Assembly: GCF_024169245.1 (NCBI RefSeq)
Contig: NZ_JALJWP010000001.1
Span: 310,001-374,000, forward strand
Direction of reading: 5' to 3'
Source of the DNA: Pseudomonas koreensis
Lineage (GTDB): Bacteria > Pseudomonadota > Gammaproteobacteria > Pseudomonadales > Pseudomonadaceae
Length of the DNA: 64,000 nt
The translations under genes were made by a program, and so were the position numbers. Below are positions 41,838 through 52,471 of this stretch, in pieces; position 1 is the first letter of the stretch, and each line of letters starts with the position of its first letter. The notes beneath the pieces were generated by a model. It was not told the origin of the DNA, made no database searches, and saw only the letters and a program-made list of their open reading frames with translations.

Positions 41838-42710
41838 ATGCCTATCGACGAACTGTTTGCCGTGTATCCGCTGGCCTTTGTGCTCACCGCGCTGCTGCTC
41901 GGGCTGGTGGTGGGCAGCTTCCTCAATGTAGTGGTCTGGCGCCTGCCGAAGATGCTCGAGCGCGACTGGCGGCAGCAGGCTCATGATGTGCTCGGCCTGC
42001 CCATCGAAACGCCTGTGCCCACCTACAACCTGATGCTGCCGCATTCCGCGTGCCCCCATTGCGGACATCGAATTCGCCCGTGGGAAAACATCCCGCTGCT
42101 CAGTTATCTGTGGCTGCGTGGGCGCTGCTCGGCCTGCTCGACGCCGATCAGCAAACGTTACCCGCTGACCGAACTGGCCTGCGGCCTGCTCTCGGCTTTC
42201 ATCGCCTGGCATCTGGGCTTCGGCTGGCCGGCGGGTCTGTTGATCTTGCTGACGTGGGGCTTGCTGGCGATGAGTCTGATCGACTGCGAGCATCAACTGC
42301 TGCCCGATGTGCTGGTGCTGCCGTTGCTGTGGCTGGGGCTGATCGTCAACAGTTTCGGCGTGTTCGTGGCGTTGCCCGATGCATTGTGGGGCGCGGTAGC
42401 GGGGTATCTGGCGCTGTGGTCGGTGTTCTGGCTGTTCAAGCTGCTCACCGGCAAGGACGGCATTGGCCATGGCGATTTCAAGCTGCTGGCCTTGCTTGGC
42501 GCATGGGGTGGCTGGCAGATCCTGCCGCTGACGATTCTCCTGTCATCGTTGGTTGGGGCGATTTTGGGCATCGTCATGCTGCGTCTGCGCGCCCGGGAAA
42601 CCTCGGCGCCAATCCCCTTCGGACCGTTTCTGGCAATTGCCGGCTGGATTGCCTTGCTCTGGGGTGGTCAAATAACCGACTTCTATTGGCAGTCTGTCGG
42701 TTTGAAATGA
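41838..42710 (+). CDS. pilD: Prepilin peptidase / N-methyltransferase
   Basis: Cuts leaders of PilA, minor pilins and type II secretion pseudopilins, and methylates the new N-terminus. The 290-residue protein has about eight membrane helices, the zinc-type CPHC...CSAC cysteines (about 72-100), and the two catalytic aspartates in [11 protein letters not shown] and [14 protein letters not shown]. It overlaps coaE by 4 nt (ATGA). Confidence 0.97.
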   Translation: MPIDELFAVYPLAFVLTALLLGLVVGSFLNVVVWRLPKMLERDWRQQAHDVLGLPIETPVPTYNLMLPHSACPHCGHRIRPWENIPLLSYLWLRGRCSACSTPISKRYPLTELACGLLSAFIAWHLGFGWPAGLLILLTWGLLAMSLIDCEHQLLPDVLVLPLLWLGLIVNSFGVFVALPDALWGAVAGYLALWSVFWLFKLLTGKDGIGHGDFKLLALLGAWGGWQILPLTILLSSLVGAILGIVMLRLRARETSAPIPFGPFLAIAGWIALLWGGQITDFYWQSVGLK

Positions 42711-43330
42711 ATACCCCTGTGGAAAAACCCTGGATCCTCGGCCTGACCGGCGGCATCGGCAGCGGCAAAAGTGCGGCGGCCCAGCACTTCATCGACCTCG
42801 GCGTGCATGTAGTGGATGCCGATCATGCGGCGCGCTGGGTGGTGGAGCCAGGACGTCCGGCGCTGGCGAAGATCGCTGAACATTTCGGTTCCGGCGTGGT
42901 GCAGGCCGATGGCACGCTGGACCGTGCCGCCCTGCGCAAACTGATTTTTGAAGACGCCGAACAACGGCGTTGGCTCGAAGCGCTGCTGCATCCGTTGATC
43001 GGCGAAGAAATCACTCATCATCTGGCGCAGGCAAAATCGCCTTACGCGATTCTGGTTTCACCGTTGCTGATCGAGTCCGGGCAATACGCGATGACCCAGC
43101 GCATTCTGGTCATCGATGCGCCGCAACAATTGCAGATCGAACGCACTTTGCAGCGTGACCAGACCAGCGAACAACAAGTGCAGGCGATCCTCAAGGCGCA
43201 ATCGAGCCGTGAAGACCGCGTGAGCCGTGCCGACGACGTGATCGTCAACGACCGCGACCTCGCCTGGCTGCACAGCGAGGTCGAGCGTCTGCATCACTTT
43301 TACCTGACTTTATCCGGAGGCCAAGCATGA
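42707..43330 (+). CDS. coaE: Dephospho-CoA kinase
   Basis: Final enzyme of coenzyme A synthesis. The 207-residue protein has the P-loop [17 protein letters not shown] (about 11-27), the acceptor segment [12 protein letters not shown] and the lid-region Arg residues. The start is fixed by the ATGA overlap with pilD, the conserved gammaproteobacterial pairing. yacG follows with a 4-nt overlap. Confidence 0.97.
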   Translation: MNTPVEKPWILGLTGGIGSGKSAAAQHFIDLGVHVVDADHAARWVVEPGRPALAKIAEHFGSGVVQADGTLDRAALRKLIFEDAEQRRWLEALLHPLIGEEITHHLAQAKSPYAILVSPLLIESGQYAMTQRILVIDAPQQLQIERTLQRDQTSEQQVQAILKAQSSREDRVSRADDVIVNDRDLAWLHSEVERLHHFYLTLSGGQA

Positions 43331-43527
43331 GCCAGATTCCAACCGTTGAATGCCCAACCTGCGGCGCACCCGTCGAATTCACCCCGGCGAACAAATTTCG
43401 TCCGTTCTGCTCCGATCGCTGCAAATTGATCGACCTCGGCAGTTGGGCTTCGGAAGAGCACAAGATTCCAGTCGCCCCGGACGCGGAAGACGAGTTGTTC
43501 TCCGGCGATTTCGATCCGCGTCACTGA
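43327..43527 (+). CDS. yacG: DNA gyrase inhibitor YacG
   Basis: A 66-residue zinc-binding protein with the four cysteines CPTCGAP...[12 protein letters not shown], followed by an acidic tail ([12 protein letters not shown]). YacG is known to bind GyrB and block DNA binding. The ATG overlaps the coaE stop. It is last in the pilBCD-coaE-yacG operon. Confidence 0.95.
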   Translation: MSQIPTVECPTCGAPVEFTPANKFRPFCSDRCKLIDLGSWASEEHKIPVAPDAEDELFSGDFDPRH

Positions 43528-43569
43528 TAAGGGCTGCAAAAGCCCGCGAGCATGGCGGTTCGATGTGGA

Positions 43570-44259
43570 TCAAGTCTTCGGATCGTCATCCTTCCACGGC
43601 GCGGACAGGTAACGGGTGCGATTGAAGGTCTCCAGCCATTCCGGGCAGAACACCACCAACGCACTGACGACCATGCCGTTGATGAACGCTTCGGGAAACA
43701 ACAGCAGCCACAGATAACCGACGAAATCCTCCAGCCATTCCGGCATGGCAAAGAGGCCGTCGTACCAGAGCAGCGTCAGGCTCAGAATCAGGCACATCAG
43801 GCCGGACAACGCGGCGGCAAAGAAGCCGGAACAGAAAATGTAAACGAACGGATTGCGTGGCTGCGCACGCTCCACGAGGATTGCCACGCATTCGGTAATC
43901 AGCACTGGCAGCAGAATCAGCAACGCGCCATTGACGCCGACCGCTGCGAGATCCTGTCGCCCCAACAACACCAGGCCGATCTGCGCAACCAGGCCGCCGA
44001 CGATCGCCAGCGGCCAATCGAGCAGCAGCGTCACCGCCGTCATGCCGATAAAGTGATAAGACACGCCGGTGTCGAAGTCCCTGCGCACCAGCCACAGCAG
44101 AAACAGCGCGAACACCGTGCCGAACAGCAAGTGCTGCCGGCGACTGTCGCTGAACAGTTCGACCCATGGCGCACGCACGATCGCCCAGAGCAGCACCGGC
44201 AGATAAATCAGCCAGCCGAGCGTCAGGCTTGCCGAGGACAGCAGTTCGGCACCGATCAT
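43570..44259 (-). CDS. CbiM-like ECF-type membrane protein
   Basis: A 229-residue integral membrane protein with about six hydrophobic segments. It resembles the CbiM/NikM-like substrate-specificity family (VSYHFIGMTAVTLLLDWPLAIVGG; NGALLILLPVLITECVAILVE). No ATPase or CbiN/CbiQ partner is adjacent, so the transported metal or vitamin is unknown. A standard CbiM N-terminal His-Ile-Pro metal motif is not visible at the N-terminus (MIGAELLSSASL). It is convergent with yacG. Confidence 0.78.
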   Translation of the reverse strand: MIGAELLSSASLTLGWLIYLPVLLWAIVRAPWVELFSDSRRQHLLFGTVFALFLLWLVRRDFDTGVSYHFIGMTAVTLLLDWPLAIVGGLVAQIGLVLLGRQDLAAVGVNGALLILLPVLITECVAILVERAQPRNPFVYIFCSGFFAAALSGLMCLILSLTLLWYDGLFAMPEWLEDFVGYLWLLLFPEAFINGMVVSALVVFCPEWLETFNRTRYLSAPWKDDDPKT

Positions 44260-44376
44260 GATTCCCTCACCTTCTCCATGGGCTTACCGCTTTGTCGCAG
44301 TCTACACCGCCGATGTATGTGCACCACTCGATGCAAAGCTATCTGCCTGTCGCATTTGGACGCTAAGCTTGGGCTT

Positions 44377-45003
44377 ATGGATGATTCAGATTATTTACGC
44401 TTGCTGACCATCGCGGCCGAGCAAGCCAACGCGTTCCTGTCCAATGCCCGCAAATGGGAGCGTGAGCGTTGGGTCTGCCAGCGCCTGCTGCAAGGCTTGA
44501 ACATCCCCTACCGTGCCGACGAGTTCGCCCCGGCCGGTGAACCGCCGGACGTGCTGTTCCGCGACGCCAACTTCGAAGTTTTTTTCGTCCTCGACGAAGG
44601 CCGTCGCCTCAACGATGAATGGCGCGATGAATTGCAGCGCCGCCGCAGCGCGTTTTCCCTGAGCCAACTGGTGCGCCGCGAAGCCAAACCGAAACGCATC
44701 CCGGCCAATGAATTTCTCCTGCGCCTGGCGCCGACCTTGCGCAAGAAGGCGCACAACTACAAGGAGCGCGGCATGGATCTGGGAGAACTGGACATCATCG
44801 CCTTCGCCAGCCTCAAGCGCGAAGTGCTCGATCTCAACAGTCATTTCCCGCCACCGACCGAATACCTGCGTCAGGGCTGGCGCTCGCTGTCGCTGGTCGG
44901 CCCGACGTTCGCCCGCGTGCTGTTCGCCCACCCCGACGCACCGGACTTTCTGCGCAGCAACCTCGGCCGCAGCATTGTGTTCGACGTGGGTATCAGCCTG
45001 TGA
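44377..45003 (+). CDS. DUF1780 putative endonuclease-fold protein
   Basis: A 208-residue soluble protein of the pseudomonad DUF1780 family. It contains the PPDVLFRDANFEVFFVLDEGRR segment, reminiscent of a PD-(D/E)xK core, and a helical C-terminal half. Structural work on the P. aeruginosa homologue placed it in the restriction-endonuclease fold, as I recall; an activity is not established. The next gene starts inside its stop codon (GTGA), so it is coupled with the MOSC protein. Confidence 0.85.
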   Translation: MDDSDYLRLLTIAAEQANAFLSNARKWERERWVCQRLLQGLNIPYRADEFAPAGEPPDVLFRDANFEVFFVLDEGRRLNDEWRDELQRRRSAFSLSQLVRREAKPKRIPANEFLLRLAPTLRKKAHNYKERGMDLGELDIIAFASLKREVLDLNSHFPPPTEYLRQGWRSLSLVGPTFARVLFAHPDAPDFLRSNLGRSIVFDVGISL

Positions 45004-45527
45004 CGCCGCTGCAGCAGTTGATCGCCGAGGTTCCGCAAACGGGCCGGGTGCGCTGGATCGGTGTGCGTCCAGAATCCCGTGGGCCGATGCTTGAACTCGA
45101 TGCGGTCGAGGCGCGGCTGGAGGCCGGACTCACTGGCGACCACGCCCGCCCAGGCGTCCGCAATGCGCGACAGGTGACGCTGATTCAGTGGGAACACCTG
45201 GCGGTGATCAACGCCTTGATGGGCCGCCCCGGCGATCAACCGGTCAGGCCTGAAGATCTGCGGCGCAATCTCGTTATAAGCGGAATCAATTTGTTCAGTC
45301 TCAAGGGGCGGCGCTTTCGCATCGGGCAGGCGATACTCGAAACCACTGGCTGGTGTCAGCCCTGCGCACGTTTGCAGAACAACCTTGGCCCGGGCACTTT
45401 TCAAGCCGTGCGCGGGCATGGCGGAATCACCGCCCGGGTGTTACAAAGCGGCATCATTCGCCTCGACGATGAGGTACGCGTCGAACCGGTCCCGGACAGC
45501 GGCTATGCGCCGTTCCACCCCGGCTGA
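45000..45527 (+). CDS. MOSC domain protein
   Basis: A 175-residue stand-alone MOSC protein. The domain is recognised from LEAGLTGDHARPGVRNARQVTLIQWEHL, EDLRRNLVISGINL and ETTGWCQPCARLQ with the conserved Cys expected to bind the molybdenum ligand or sulfur. MOSC domains deliver sulfur to, or bind, Moco-related centres. The GTG start overlaps the DUF1780 stop by 4 nt. No Moco enzyme is adjacent. Confidence 0.9.
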   Translation: MTPLQQLIAEVPQTGRVRWIGVRPESRGPMLELDAVEARLEAGLTGDHARPGVRNARQVTLIQWEHLAVINALMGRPGDQPVRPEDLRRNLVISGINLFSLKGRRFRIGQAILETTGWCQPCARLQNNLGPGTFQAVRGHGGITARVLQSGIIRLDDEVRVEPVPDSGYAPFHPG

Positions 45528-45578
45528 ACACCGCTGTAGCTTGTGCTCATTCAGTAACGTCTACCTGACGAGGCAAAT

Positions 45579-45752
45579 ATGACCAGCCGCCTGAACCCCG
45601 AAGACCAAAAGCATGTCGAAGAGTACCTGCAACTGTCCCAACACCGTGTCGAGCGCCGGCCTTTCCGGCCGTGGATGCTCCTGGTGCTGGTGCTGGCAGT
45701 GACCATTGGTCTGGGCCTGTTGAGCCGATTTATCAGTTACCTGACGCTATGA
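45579..45752 (+). CDS. DUF3094 small membrane protein
   Basis: A 57-residue protein (MTSRLNPEDQKHVEEYL...FISYLTL) with one C-terminal membrane helix (about 31-55), preceded by a charged helix and an Arg/Pro hinge (VERRPFRPW). This is the DUF3094 type found in gammaproteobacteria, function unknown. It is preceded by GACGAGG and lies immediately before ndh, which suggests a link to the respiratory chain. Confidence 0.82.
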   Translation: MTSRLNPEDQKHVEEYLQLSQHRVERRPFRPWMLLVLVLAVTIGLGLLSRFISYLTL

Positions 45753-45818
45753 GCTGCCTGGCGCTCGCTTGGGTAACTGCGAAAAAGATTTCCTTTAAAA
45801 ACCTTGCGAGTTATCCCT

Positions 45819-47117
45819 ATGTCCCATCGTATTGTCATTGTCGGCGGCGGCGCCGGCGGTCTGGAGTTGGCTACCCGTCTGGGTAAGACTCTGGGCAAGC
45901 GTGGCACGGCCAGCGTCATGCTGGTCGACGCGAACCTGACCCATATCTGGAAACCGCTGCTGCACGAAGTGGCCGCCGGTTCTCTGAACTCTTCCGAAGA
46001 CGAACTCAATTATGTCGCCCAGGCGAAATGGAACCACTTCGAGTTCCAGCTCGGGCGCATGAGCGGACTCGATCGAGCGCAGAAGAAGATCCAGCTGGCG
46101 GCAACCTACGACGAAAACGGCGTCGAGCTGGTACCGGCGCGTGAAGTGGCCTATGACTCGCTGGTGATCAGCGTCGGCAGCACCACCAACGATTTCGGCA
46201 CTCAGGGCGCGGCGCAGCACTGCCTGTTCCTCGATACGCGCAAACAGGCCGAGCGCTTCCATCAGCAATTGCTCAACCACTATCTGCGCGCCCATGCCGG
46301 GCAGACTGATGTGATCGAGCAGATCAGCGTGGCCATCGTCGGCGCCGGCGCCACAGGTGTCGAACTGGCGGCAGAGCTGCACAACGCGGCGCATGAACTG
46401 GCGGCGTATGGTCTGGACCGTATCAAACCGGAAAACATGCACATCACCCTGATCGAAGCCGGTCCACGGGTGCTGCCTGCCCTGCCGGAGCGGATCAGTG
46501 GGCCGGTACACAAGACCCTGGAGAAGCTCGGGGTCAATGTGATGACCAACGCTGCGGTCAGCGAAGTCACCGCCGACAGCCTGATCACCGCCGATGGCAA
46601 CGAGATCAAGGCCAGCCTGAAAGTCTGGGCCGCCGGCATCCGCGCACCGGGTTTCCTCAAGGACATCGACGGCCTGGAAACCAACCGCATCAATCAGCTG
46701 CAAGTGCTGCCAACCCTGCAAACTACCCGCGACGAAAACATCTTCGCCTTCGGTGACTGCGCGGCGTGCCCGCAACCGGGGACCGATCGCAACGTGCCCC
46801 CGCGTGCACAAGCTGCGCACCAGCAGGCATCGTTGCTGGCCAAGTCGCTGAAACTGCGTATCGAAGGCAAGACCCTGCCGGAGTACAAGTACACCGACTA
46901 CGGCTCGCTGATTTCGCTGTCGCGCTTTTCTGCTGTGGGTAACTTGATGGGCAACCTGACCGGCAGCGTGATGCTTGAAGGCTGGCTGGCGCGGATGTTC
47001 TACGTGTCGCTGTACCGCATGCACCAGATGGCGCTGTACGGACCATTTCGCACAGCAATGCTCATGCTCGGCAGCAAAATCGGCCGTGGTACCGAGCCGC
47101 GTCTGAAATTGCACTAA
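45819..47117 (+). CDS. ndh: Type II NADH dehydrogenase
   Basis: Single-subunit, non-proton-pumping NADH:quinone oxidoreductase at the inner membrane. The 432 residues include the FAD-binding GGGAGGLELATRLG (about 8-21), the NADH-binding GAGATGVELAAELH (about 172-185) and a C-terminal amphipathic region (MHQMALYG...) for membrane binding. The start at 45819 (MSHRIVIVGG) is preferred over an earlier GTG-type frame. It is monocistronic or follows the DUF3094 gene, and a BIME is 9 nt after its stop. Confidence 0.95.
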   Translation: MSHRIVIVGGGAGGLELATRLGKTLGKRGTASVMLVDANLTHIWKPLLHEVAAGSLNSSEDELNYVAQAKWNHFEFQLGRMSGLDRAQKKIQLAATYDENGVELVPAREVAYDSLVISVGSTTNDFGTQGAAQHCLFLDTRKQAERFHQQLLNHYLRAHAGQTDVIEQISVAIVGAGATGVELAAELHNAAHELAAYGLDRIKPENMHITLIEAGPRVLPALPERISGPVHKTLEKLGVNVMTNAAVSEVTADSLITADGNEIKASLKVWAAGIRAPGFLKDIDGLETNRINQLQVLPTLQTTRDENIFAFGDCAACPQPGTDRNVPPRAQAAHQQASLLAKSLKLRIEGKTLPEYKYTDYGSLISLSRFSAVGNLMGNLTGSVMLEGWLARMFYVSLYRMHQMALYGPFRTAMLMLGSKIGRGTEPRLKLH

Positions 47118-47126
47118 AGCGCCAAC

Positions 47127-47217
47127 CTGTGGGAGCGAGCTTGCTCGCGAAAGCGGTGGGTCAGTCAACACTGTCGTTGAATGATTCGGCCCCTTCGCGA
47201 GCAAGCTCGCTCCCACA
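47127..47217. repeat. REP/BIME palindrome, GTGGGAGCGAGC family
   Basis: Inverted pair TGTGGGAGCGAGCTTGCTCGCGAAAGC and complement, between the convergent genes ndh and the chemoreceptor gene. Confidence 0.92.
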
Positions 47218-47273
47218 TTGTTTCGTGTTGTGCGCAAATCAGCAGGCGAAGGCCTGCAATTGATCTCTGTCCA

Positions 47274-48971
<1,698 letters not shown>

Positions 48972-49018
48972 CTATCGGCAGGTTGTATGACGACTTGAAG
49001 GGATTCGCCTTCCGGCAG

Positions 49019-49058
49019 GCAAAAAAAATCCCCGTATCTTTCGATACGAGGATTTTCA
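49019..49058 (-). terminator. Intrinsic terminator after the tRNA cluster
   Basis: On the minus strand AAAATCCTCGTATC-GAAA-GATACGGGGATTTT hairpin ends in T8. It lies just beyond the last tRNA-Pro gene. Confidence 0.9.
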
Positions 49059-49061
49059 ATA

Positions 49062-49138
49062 TGGTCGGGGTAAGGGGATTCGAACTCCTGACATCCTGCT
49101 CCCAAAGCAGGCGCGCTACCGGACTGCGCTATACCCCG
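49062..49138 (-). tRNA. tRNA-Pro (UGG), distal copy
   Basis: 77 nt with encoded CCA; acceptor CGGGGTA / TACCCCG, T-arm GTTCGAATC and anticodon loop TTTGGGA (anticodon TGG). It is identical to the copy at 49317-49393. Its first base is only 3 nt from the T-run of the terminator at 49141, so it appears to have no promoter of its own. Confidence 0.97.
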
Positions 49139-49140
49139 GT

Positions 49141-49171
49141 AAAAAAAAGGCGACCTTTCAAAGATCGCCTT
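49141..49171 (-). terminator. Internal terminator between tRNA-Lys and the distal tRNA-Pro
   Basis: On the minus strand AAGGCGA ... TCGCCTT with an 11-base loop is followed by T8 (complement of 49141-49148). It is strong by inspection and lies between two tRNA genes of the same strand. Confidence 0.85.
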
Positions 49172-49235
49172 CTTCGATCAGCGCTTTTGGCCTCTGATCT
49201 TAAGATTCGATCCCAGCGCAAACTGGTTTCAAAAA

Positions 49236-49311
49236 TGGTGGGTCGTGTGGGATTCGAACCTACGACCAATTGGTTAAAAGCCAACTGCTCTACCAACTGA
49301 GCTAACGACCC
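49236..49311 (-). tRNA. tRNA-Lys (UUU)
   Basis: 76 nt with encoded CCA; GGGTCGTTAGCTCAGTTGG D-arm region and anticodon loop CTTTTAA (anticodon TTT). Third in the transcription order Asn-Pro-Lys-Pro. Confidence 0.97.
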
Positions 49312-49316
49312 AAATA

Positions 49317-49393
49317 TGGTCGGGGTAAGGGGATTCGAACTCCTGACATCCTGCTCCCAAAGCAGGCGCGCTACCGGACTGCGCTATACCCCG
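49317..49393 (-). tRNA. tRNA-Pro (UGG), proximal copy
   Basis: 77 nt with encoded CCA; identical to the copy at 49062-49138. It is 5 nt from tRNA-Lys, so both are cut from one precursor. Confidence 0.97.
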
Positions 49394-49402
49394 ATTTGAA
49401 AT

Positions 49403-49478
49403 TGGCTCCGTGACCAGGACTCGAACCTGGGACCCAATGATTAACAGTCATTTGCTCTACCGACTGAGCTATCACGGA
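49403..49478 (-). tRNA. tRNA-Asn (GUU)
   Basis: 76 nt with encoded CCA; TCCGTGATAGCTCAGTCGG and anticodon loop CTGTTAA (anticodon GTT). First gene of the cluster on the minus strand, 9 nt from the proximal tRNA-Pro. Confidence 0.97.
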
Positions 49479-49564
49479 ACTACATATTTCAAGTTACAAC
49501 GGTGAAGCTTTGTTGCTTCTCGACACCCTTTCGCATCGCTGCGTTCGTGTGTCTGAGGCGCGCT

Positions 49565-49592
49565 ATTCTACAACCTAGAACACCTCTGTCAA
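49565..49592 (-). promoter_or_regulatory. Strong promoter of the tRNA cluster
   Basis: On the minus strand TTGACA, 16 bases, TAGAAT, then a GC-rich discriminator (AGCGCGCC) before a start near 49558. This discriminator type is typical of stable-RNA promoters inhibited by ppGpp with DksA. An 80-nt leader precedes tRNA-Asn. Confidence 0.88.
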
Positions 49593-49724
49593 CCCCCTAA
49601 ATTGCTTTCAAGTTAATGATTTGCAACTTATTTCAGATTCCAACCCGGTGGGTTGAAACGCTGCCGGTGACTGACTGCGGGGCGCACTTTACAAGCCTTT
49701 TCCTTTGAGTTCAACAGCCTGGCG

Positions 49725-49752
49725 AAAAAAAGGCCTCGCAATGCGAGGCCTT
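49725..49752 (-). terminator. Intrinsic terminator of clpB
   Basis: AAGGCCTCGC / GCGAGGCCTT hairpin with T-run on the minus strand (complement of 49725-49729), 23 nt after the clpB stop. Confidence 0.9.
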
Positions 49753-49775
49753 CCCGGTTTCATTGCCGCTGAGGC

Positions 49776-52340
49776 TTAGCCGAAAACGATTTCGTCGTTC
49801 TCGACCTTGCCGGTGGCGGTGTCGCCAGGCATGAAATGACCCGACAGGATCAACTGCGCCAGCGGGTTTTCGATCCAGCGCTGAATCGCCCGTTTCAAAG
49901 GACGCGCGCCATACACCGGGTCGTAACCGACGGCGATCAGCTTGTCCATCGCCTCCGGGCTCAACTCCAGCTTCAGCTCGCGCTCGGCCAGACGACTGCG
50001 CAGACGGCCCAACTGGATCTCGGTAATCCCGGCGATCTGGTCGCGTGCCAGCGGCTCGAAGATCACCACTTCGTCGACGCGGTTGATGAACTCCGGCCGG
50101 AAGTGCGAGGTCAGCGCGTCCATCACAGCAGCACGCTGCGCTTCACGATCACCGACCAGCTCCTGGATCTGCATCGAGCCGAGGTTGGACGTCATCACGA
50201 TCACCGTGTTGCGGAAGTCCACCGTACGCCCGTGACTGTCGGTCAGACGGCCATCCTCAAGCACTTGCAGGAGGATGTTGAACACATCCGGGTGCGCCTT
50301 CTCGACTTCGTCCATGAGGATCACCGAGTACGGCTTGCGACGCACCGCTTCCGTCAGATAACCGCCCTCTTCATAGCCGACGTAACCCGGTGGCGCACCG
50401 ATCAGACGAGCCACGGAATGTTTCTCCATGAACTCGGACATGTCGATGCGCACCATCGCCTCTTCCGTGTCGAAGAGGAATTCGGCCAGCGCCTTGCACA
50501 GCTCGGTTTTACCGACACCGGTCGGGCCGAGGAACATGAACGAGCCGCTCGGACGATTCGGGTCGGACAACCCGGCGCGGGAACGCCGCACGGCGTTGGC
50601 CACGGCCACGACTGCCTCTTCCTGACCGATCACCCGTTTGTGCAACAGGCTCTCCATCTTCATCAGCTTGTCGCGCTCGCCTTCGAGCATTTTCGACACC
50701 GGAATGCCGGTCCACTTCGACACAACTTCGGCAATCTCTTCCTCGGTCACCTTGCTGCGCAGCAACTGGTTTTCGCTCTTGCCGTGCTGGTCGACCATTT
50801 GCAGGCTGCGTTCCAGATCCGGGATCACCCCGTACTGCAACTCGGCCATGCGGTTCAGGTCGCCTTTGCGCCGTGCGGCTTCCAGTTCCTGTCGCGACTG
50901 TTCGATCTTCTGCTGAATCTGCGCAGAACCCTGCACCTCGGCTTTTTCCGAGTTCCAGATTTCCTCCAGATCGGAGTACTCACGCTCGTGACGCTCGATT
51001 TCTTCCTGGAGTTTTTCCAGGCGTTTCTTCGCTGCGTCGTCGCTTTCTTTCTTCAGCGCCTGGGATTCCACCTTCAGTTGAATCAGGCGGCGCTCGAGAC
51101 GATCGAGTACTTCCGGCTTGGAGTCGATCTCCATACGGATACGGCTGGCGGCCTCGTCGATGAGGTCGATGGCCTTGTCCGGCAGCTGCCGGTCAGTGAT
51201 GTAGCGATGGCTGAGCTTGGCCGCGGCGATGATCGCGCCATCGGTAATCGCCACCTTGTGGTGAACCTCGTAACGTTCCTTGAGGCCACGCAGAATCGCG
51301 ATGGTGTCTTCTTCACTCGGCTCGTCCACCAGGACTTTCTGGAAACGCCGCTCGAGCGCCGCGTCCTTCTCTATATATTGGCGGTACTCGTTGAGCGTGG
51401 TCGCGCCGACGCAGTGCAGCTCGCCGCGAGCCAGCGCAGGCTTGAGCATGTTGCCGGCATCCATCGAGCCTTCGCCCTTACCGGCACCGACCATGGTGTG
51501 CAGTTCGTCGATGAACAGAATGATCTGCCCTTCCTGCTTGGACAGCTCGTTGAGCAAGCCTTTGAGGCGCTCTTCGAATTCACCGCGATACTTGGCACCG
51601 GCGATCAGCGCGCCCATGTCCAGCGACAGCAGGCGCTTGCCCTTCAGGCCATCCGGCACTTCGCCGTTGATGATGCGCTGGGCCAGACCTTCAGCGATCG
51701 CGGTTTTACCCACGCCGGGTTCACCGATGAGGACCGGGTTGTTCTTGGTACGCCGTTGCAGAACCTGAATGGTGCGACGGATTTCGTCGTCACGGCCGAT
51801 CACCGGATCGAGCTTGCCGTCTTCGGCGCGCTTGGTCAGGTCGACGGTGTACTTGTCCAGCGCCTGACGCGACTCTTCGTGGTTGGCGTCATTTACCGCT
51901 TCGCCACCTCGCAGGTTGTTGATCGCGTTTTCCAAGGCTTTTTTGCTCACGCCTTGGCCGAGCAGCAACTTGCCAAGCTTGCTGTTCTCGTCCATCGCGG
52001 CGAGCAGCACCAGTTCGCTGGAGATGAACTGGTCGCCCTTCTGCTGAGCCAGACGGTCAGCCTGATTGAGCAGACGTGCCAGATCCTGCGACATGTTCAC
52101 GTCGCCGGTCGGGTTCTGGATTTTCGGTAATTGGTCGAGCTCTTTGGTCAGCTCTTTACGCAAGCTGTTGACGTCGAAGCCTACTTGCATCAGCAGCGGC
52201 TTGATCGAACCGCCCTGCTGTTCAAGCATGGCCTGCATCAAGTGCGCCGGCTCGATGGCCGGATGATCGTGGCCAACCGCCAACGACTGGGCGTCGGACA
52301 GGGCCAACTGCAATTTGCTGGTTAAACGGTCTATACGCAT
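49776..52340 (-). CDS. clpB: ATP-dependent chaperone ClpB
   Basis: Hexameric AAA+ disaggregase that works with DnaK to rescue aggregated proteins. The 854-residue protein has the N domain (1-145), NBD1 with Walker [14 protein letters not shown], the long coiled-coil M domain (about 410-520), and NBD2 with [14 protein letters not shown]. No internal loss is visible. A heat-shock-type sigma-32 promoter precedes it, the ribosome site is AAGGAAGG, and a strong terminator follows. Confidence 0.98.
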   Translation of the reverse strand: MRIDRLTSKLQLALSDAQSLAVGHDHPAIEPAHLMQAMLEQQGGSIKPLLMQVGFDVNSLRKELTKELDQLPKIQNPTGDVNMSQDLARLLNQADRLAQQKGDQFISSELVLLAAMDENSKLGKLLLGQGVSKKALENAINNLRGGEAVNDANHEESRQALDKYTVDLTKRAEDGKLDPVIGRDDEIRRTIQVLQRRTKNNPVLIGEPGVGKTAIAEGLAQRIINGEVPDGLKGKRLLSLDMGALIAGAKYRGEFEERLKGLLNELSKQEGQIILFIDELHTMVGAGKGEGSMDAGNMLKPALARGELHCVGATTLNEYRQYIEKDAALERRFQKVLVDEPSEEDTIAILRGLKERYEVHHKVAITDGAIIAAAKLSHRYITDRQLPDKAIDLIDEAASRIRMEIDSKPEVLDRLERRLIQLKVESQALKKESDDAAKKRLEKLQEEIERHEREYSDLEEIWNSEKAEVQGSAQIQQKIEQSRQELEAARRKGDLNRMAELQYGVIPDLERSLQMVDQHGKSENQLLRSKVTEEEIAEVVSKWTGIPVSKMLEGERDKLMKMESLLHKRVIGQEEAVVAVANAVRRSRAGLSDPNRPSGSFMFLGPTGVGKTELCKALAEFLFDTEEAMVRIDMSEFMEKHSVARLIGAPPGYVGYEEGGYLTEAVRRKPYSVILMDEVEKAHPDVFNILLQVLEDGRLTDSHGRTVDFRNTVIVMTSNLGSMQIQELVGDREAQRAAVMDALTSHFRPEFINRVDEVVIFEPLARDQIAGITEIQLGRLRSRLAERELKLELSPEAMDKLIAVGYDPVYGARPLKRAIQRWIENPLAQLILSGHFMPGDTATGKVENDEIVFG

Positions 52341-52412
52341 GGGTCACCTTCCTTTTGAGCAGGCCGGACCTAAGAAACCATCCTGAATAAAGAAACCTGC
52401 CAGATACCGCTA

Positions 52413-52441
52413 TAGATGCGGTCGATTCTGCAAGATTCAAG
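52413..52441 (-). promoter_or_regulatory. Sigma-32 (RpoH) promoter of clpB
   Basis: On the minus strand CTTGAAT, 13 bases, CCGCATCTA, close to the RpoH consensus CTTGAAA-N13-CCCCATNT. It lies about 75 nt before the clpB ATG, downstream of the pgeF stop. Confidence 0.8.
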
Positions 52442-52471
52442 CGTCGGATGGTTGATACAGGTCAGGCAAGT

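Noticed and set aside
43531..43545. GGGCT-GCAAA-AGCCC hairpin after yacG as a terminator
   Set aside because: Only a five-base stem and no T-run on either strand.
49062..49478. Integration site of a genomic island at the tRNA cluster
   Set aside because: No integrase, no direct repeat of a tRNA 3' end except the full identical tRNA-Pro, and core genes lie on both sides.
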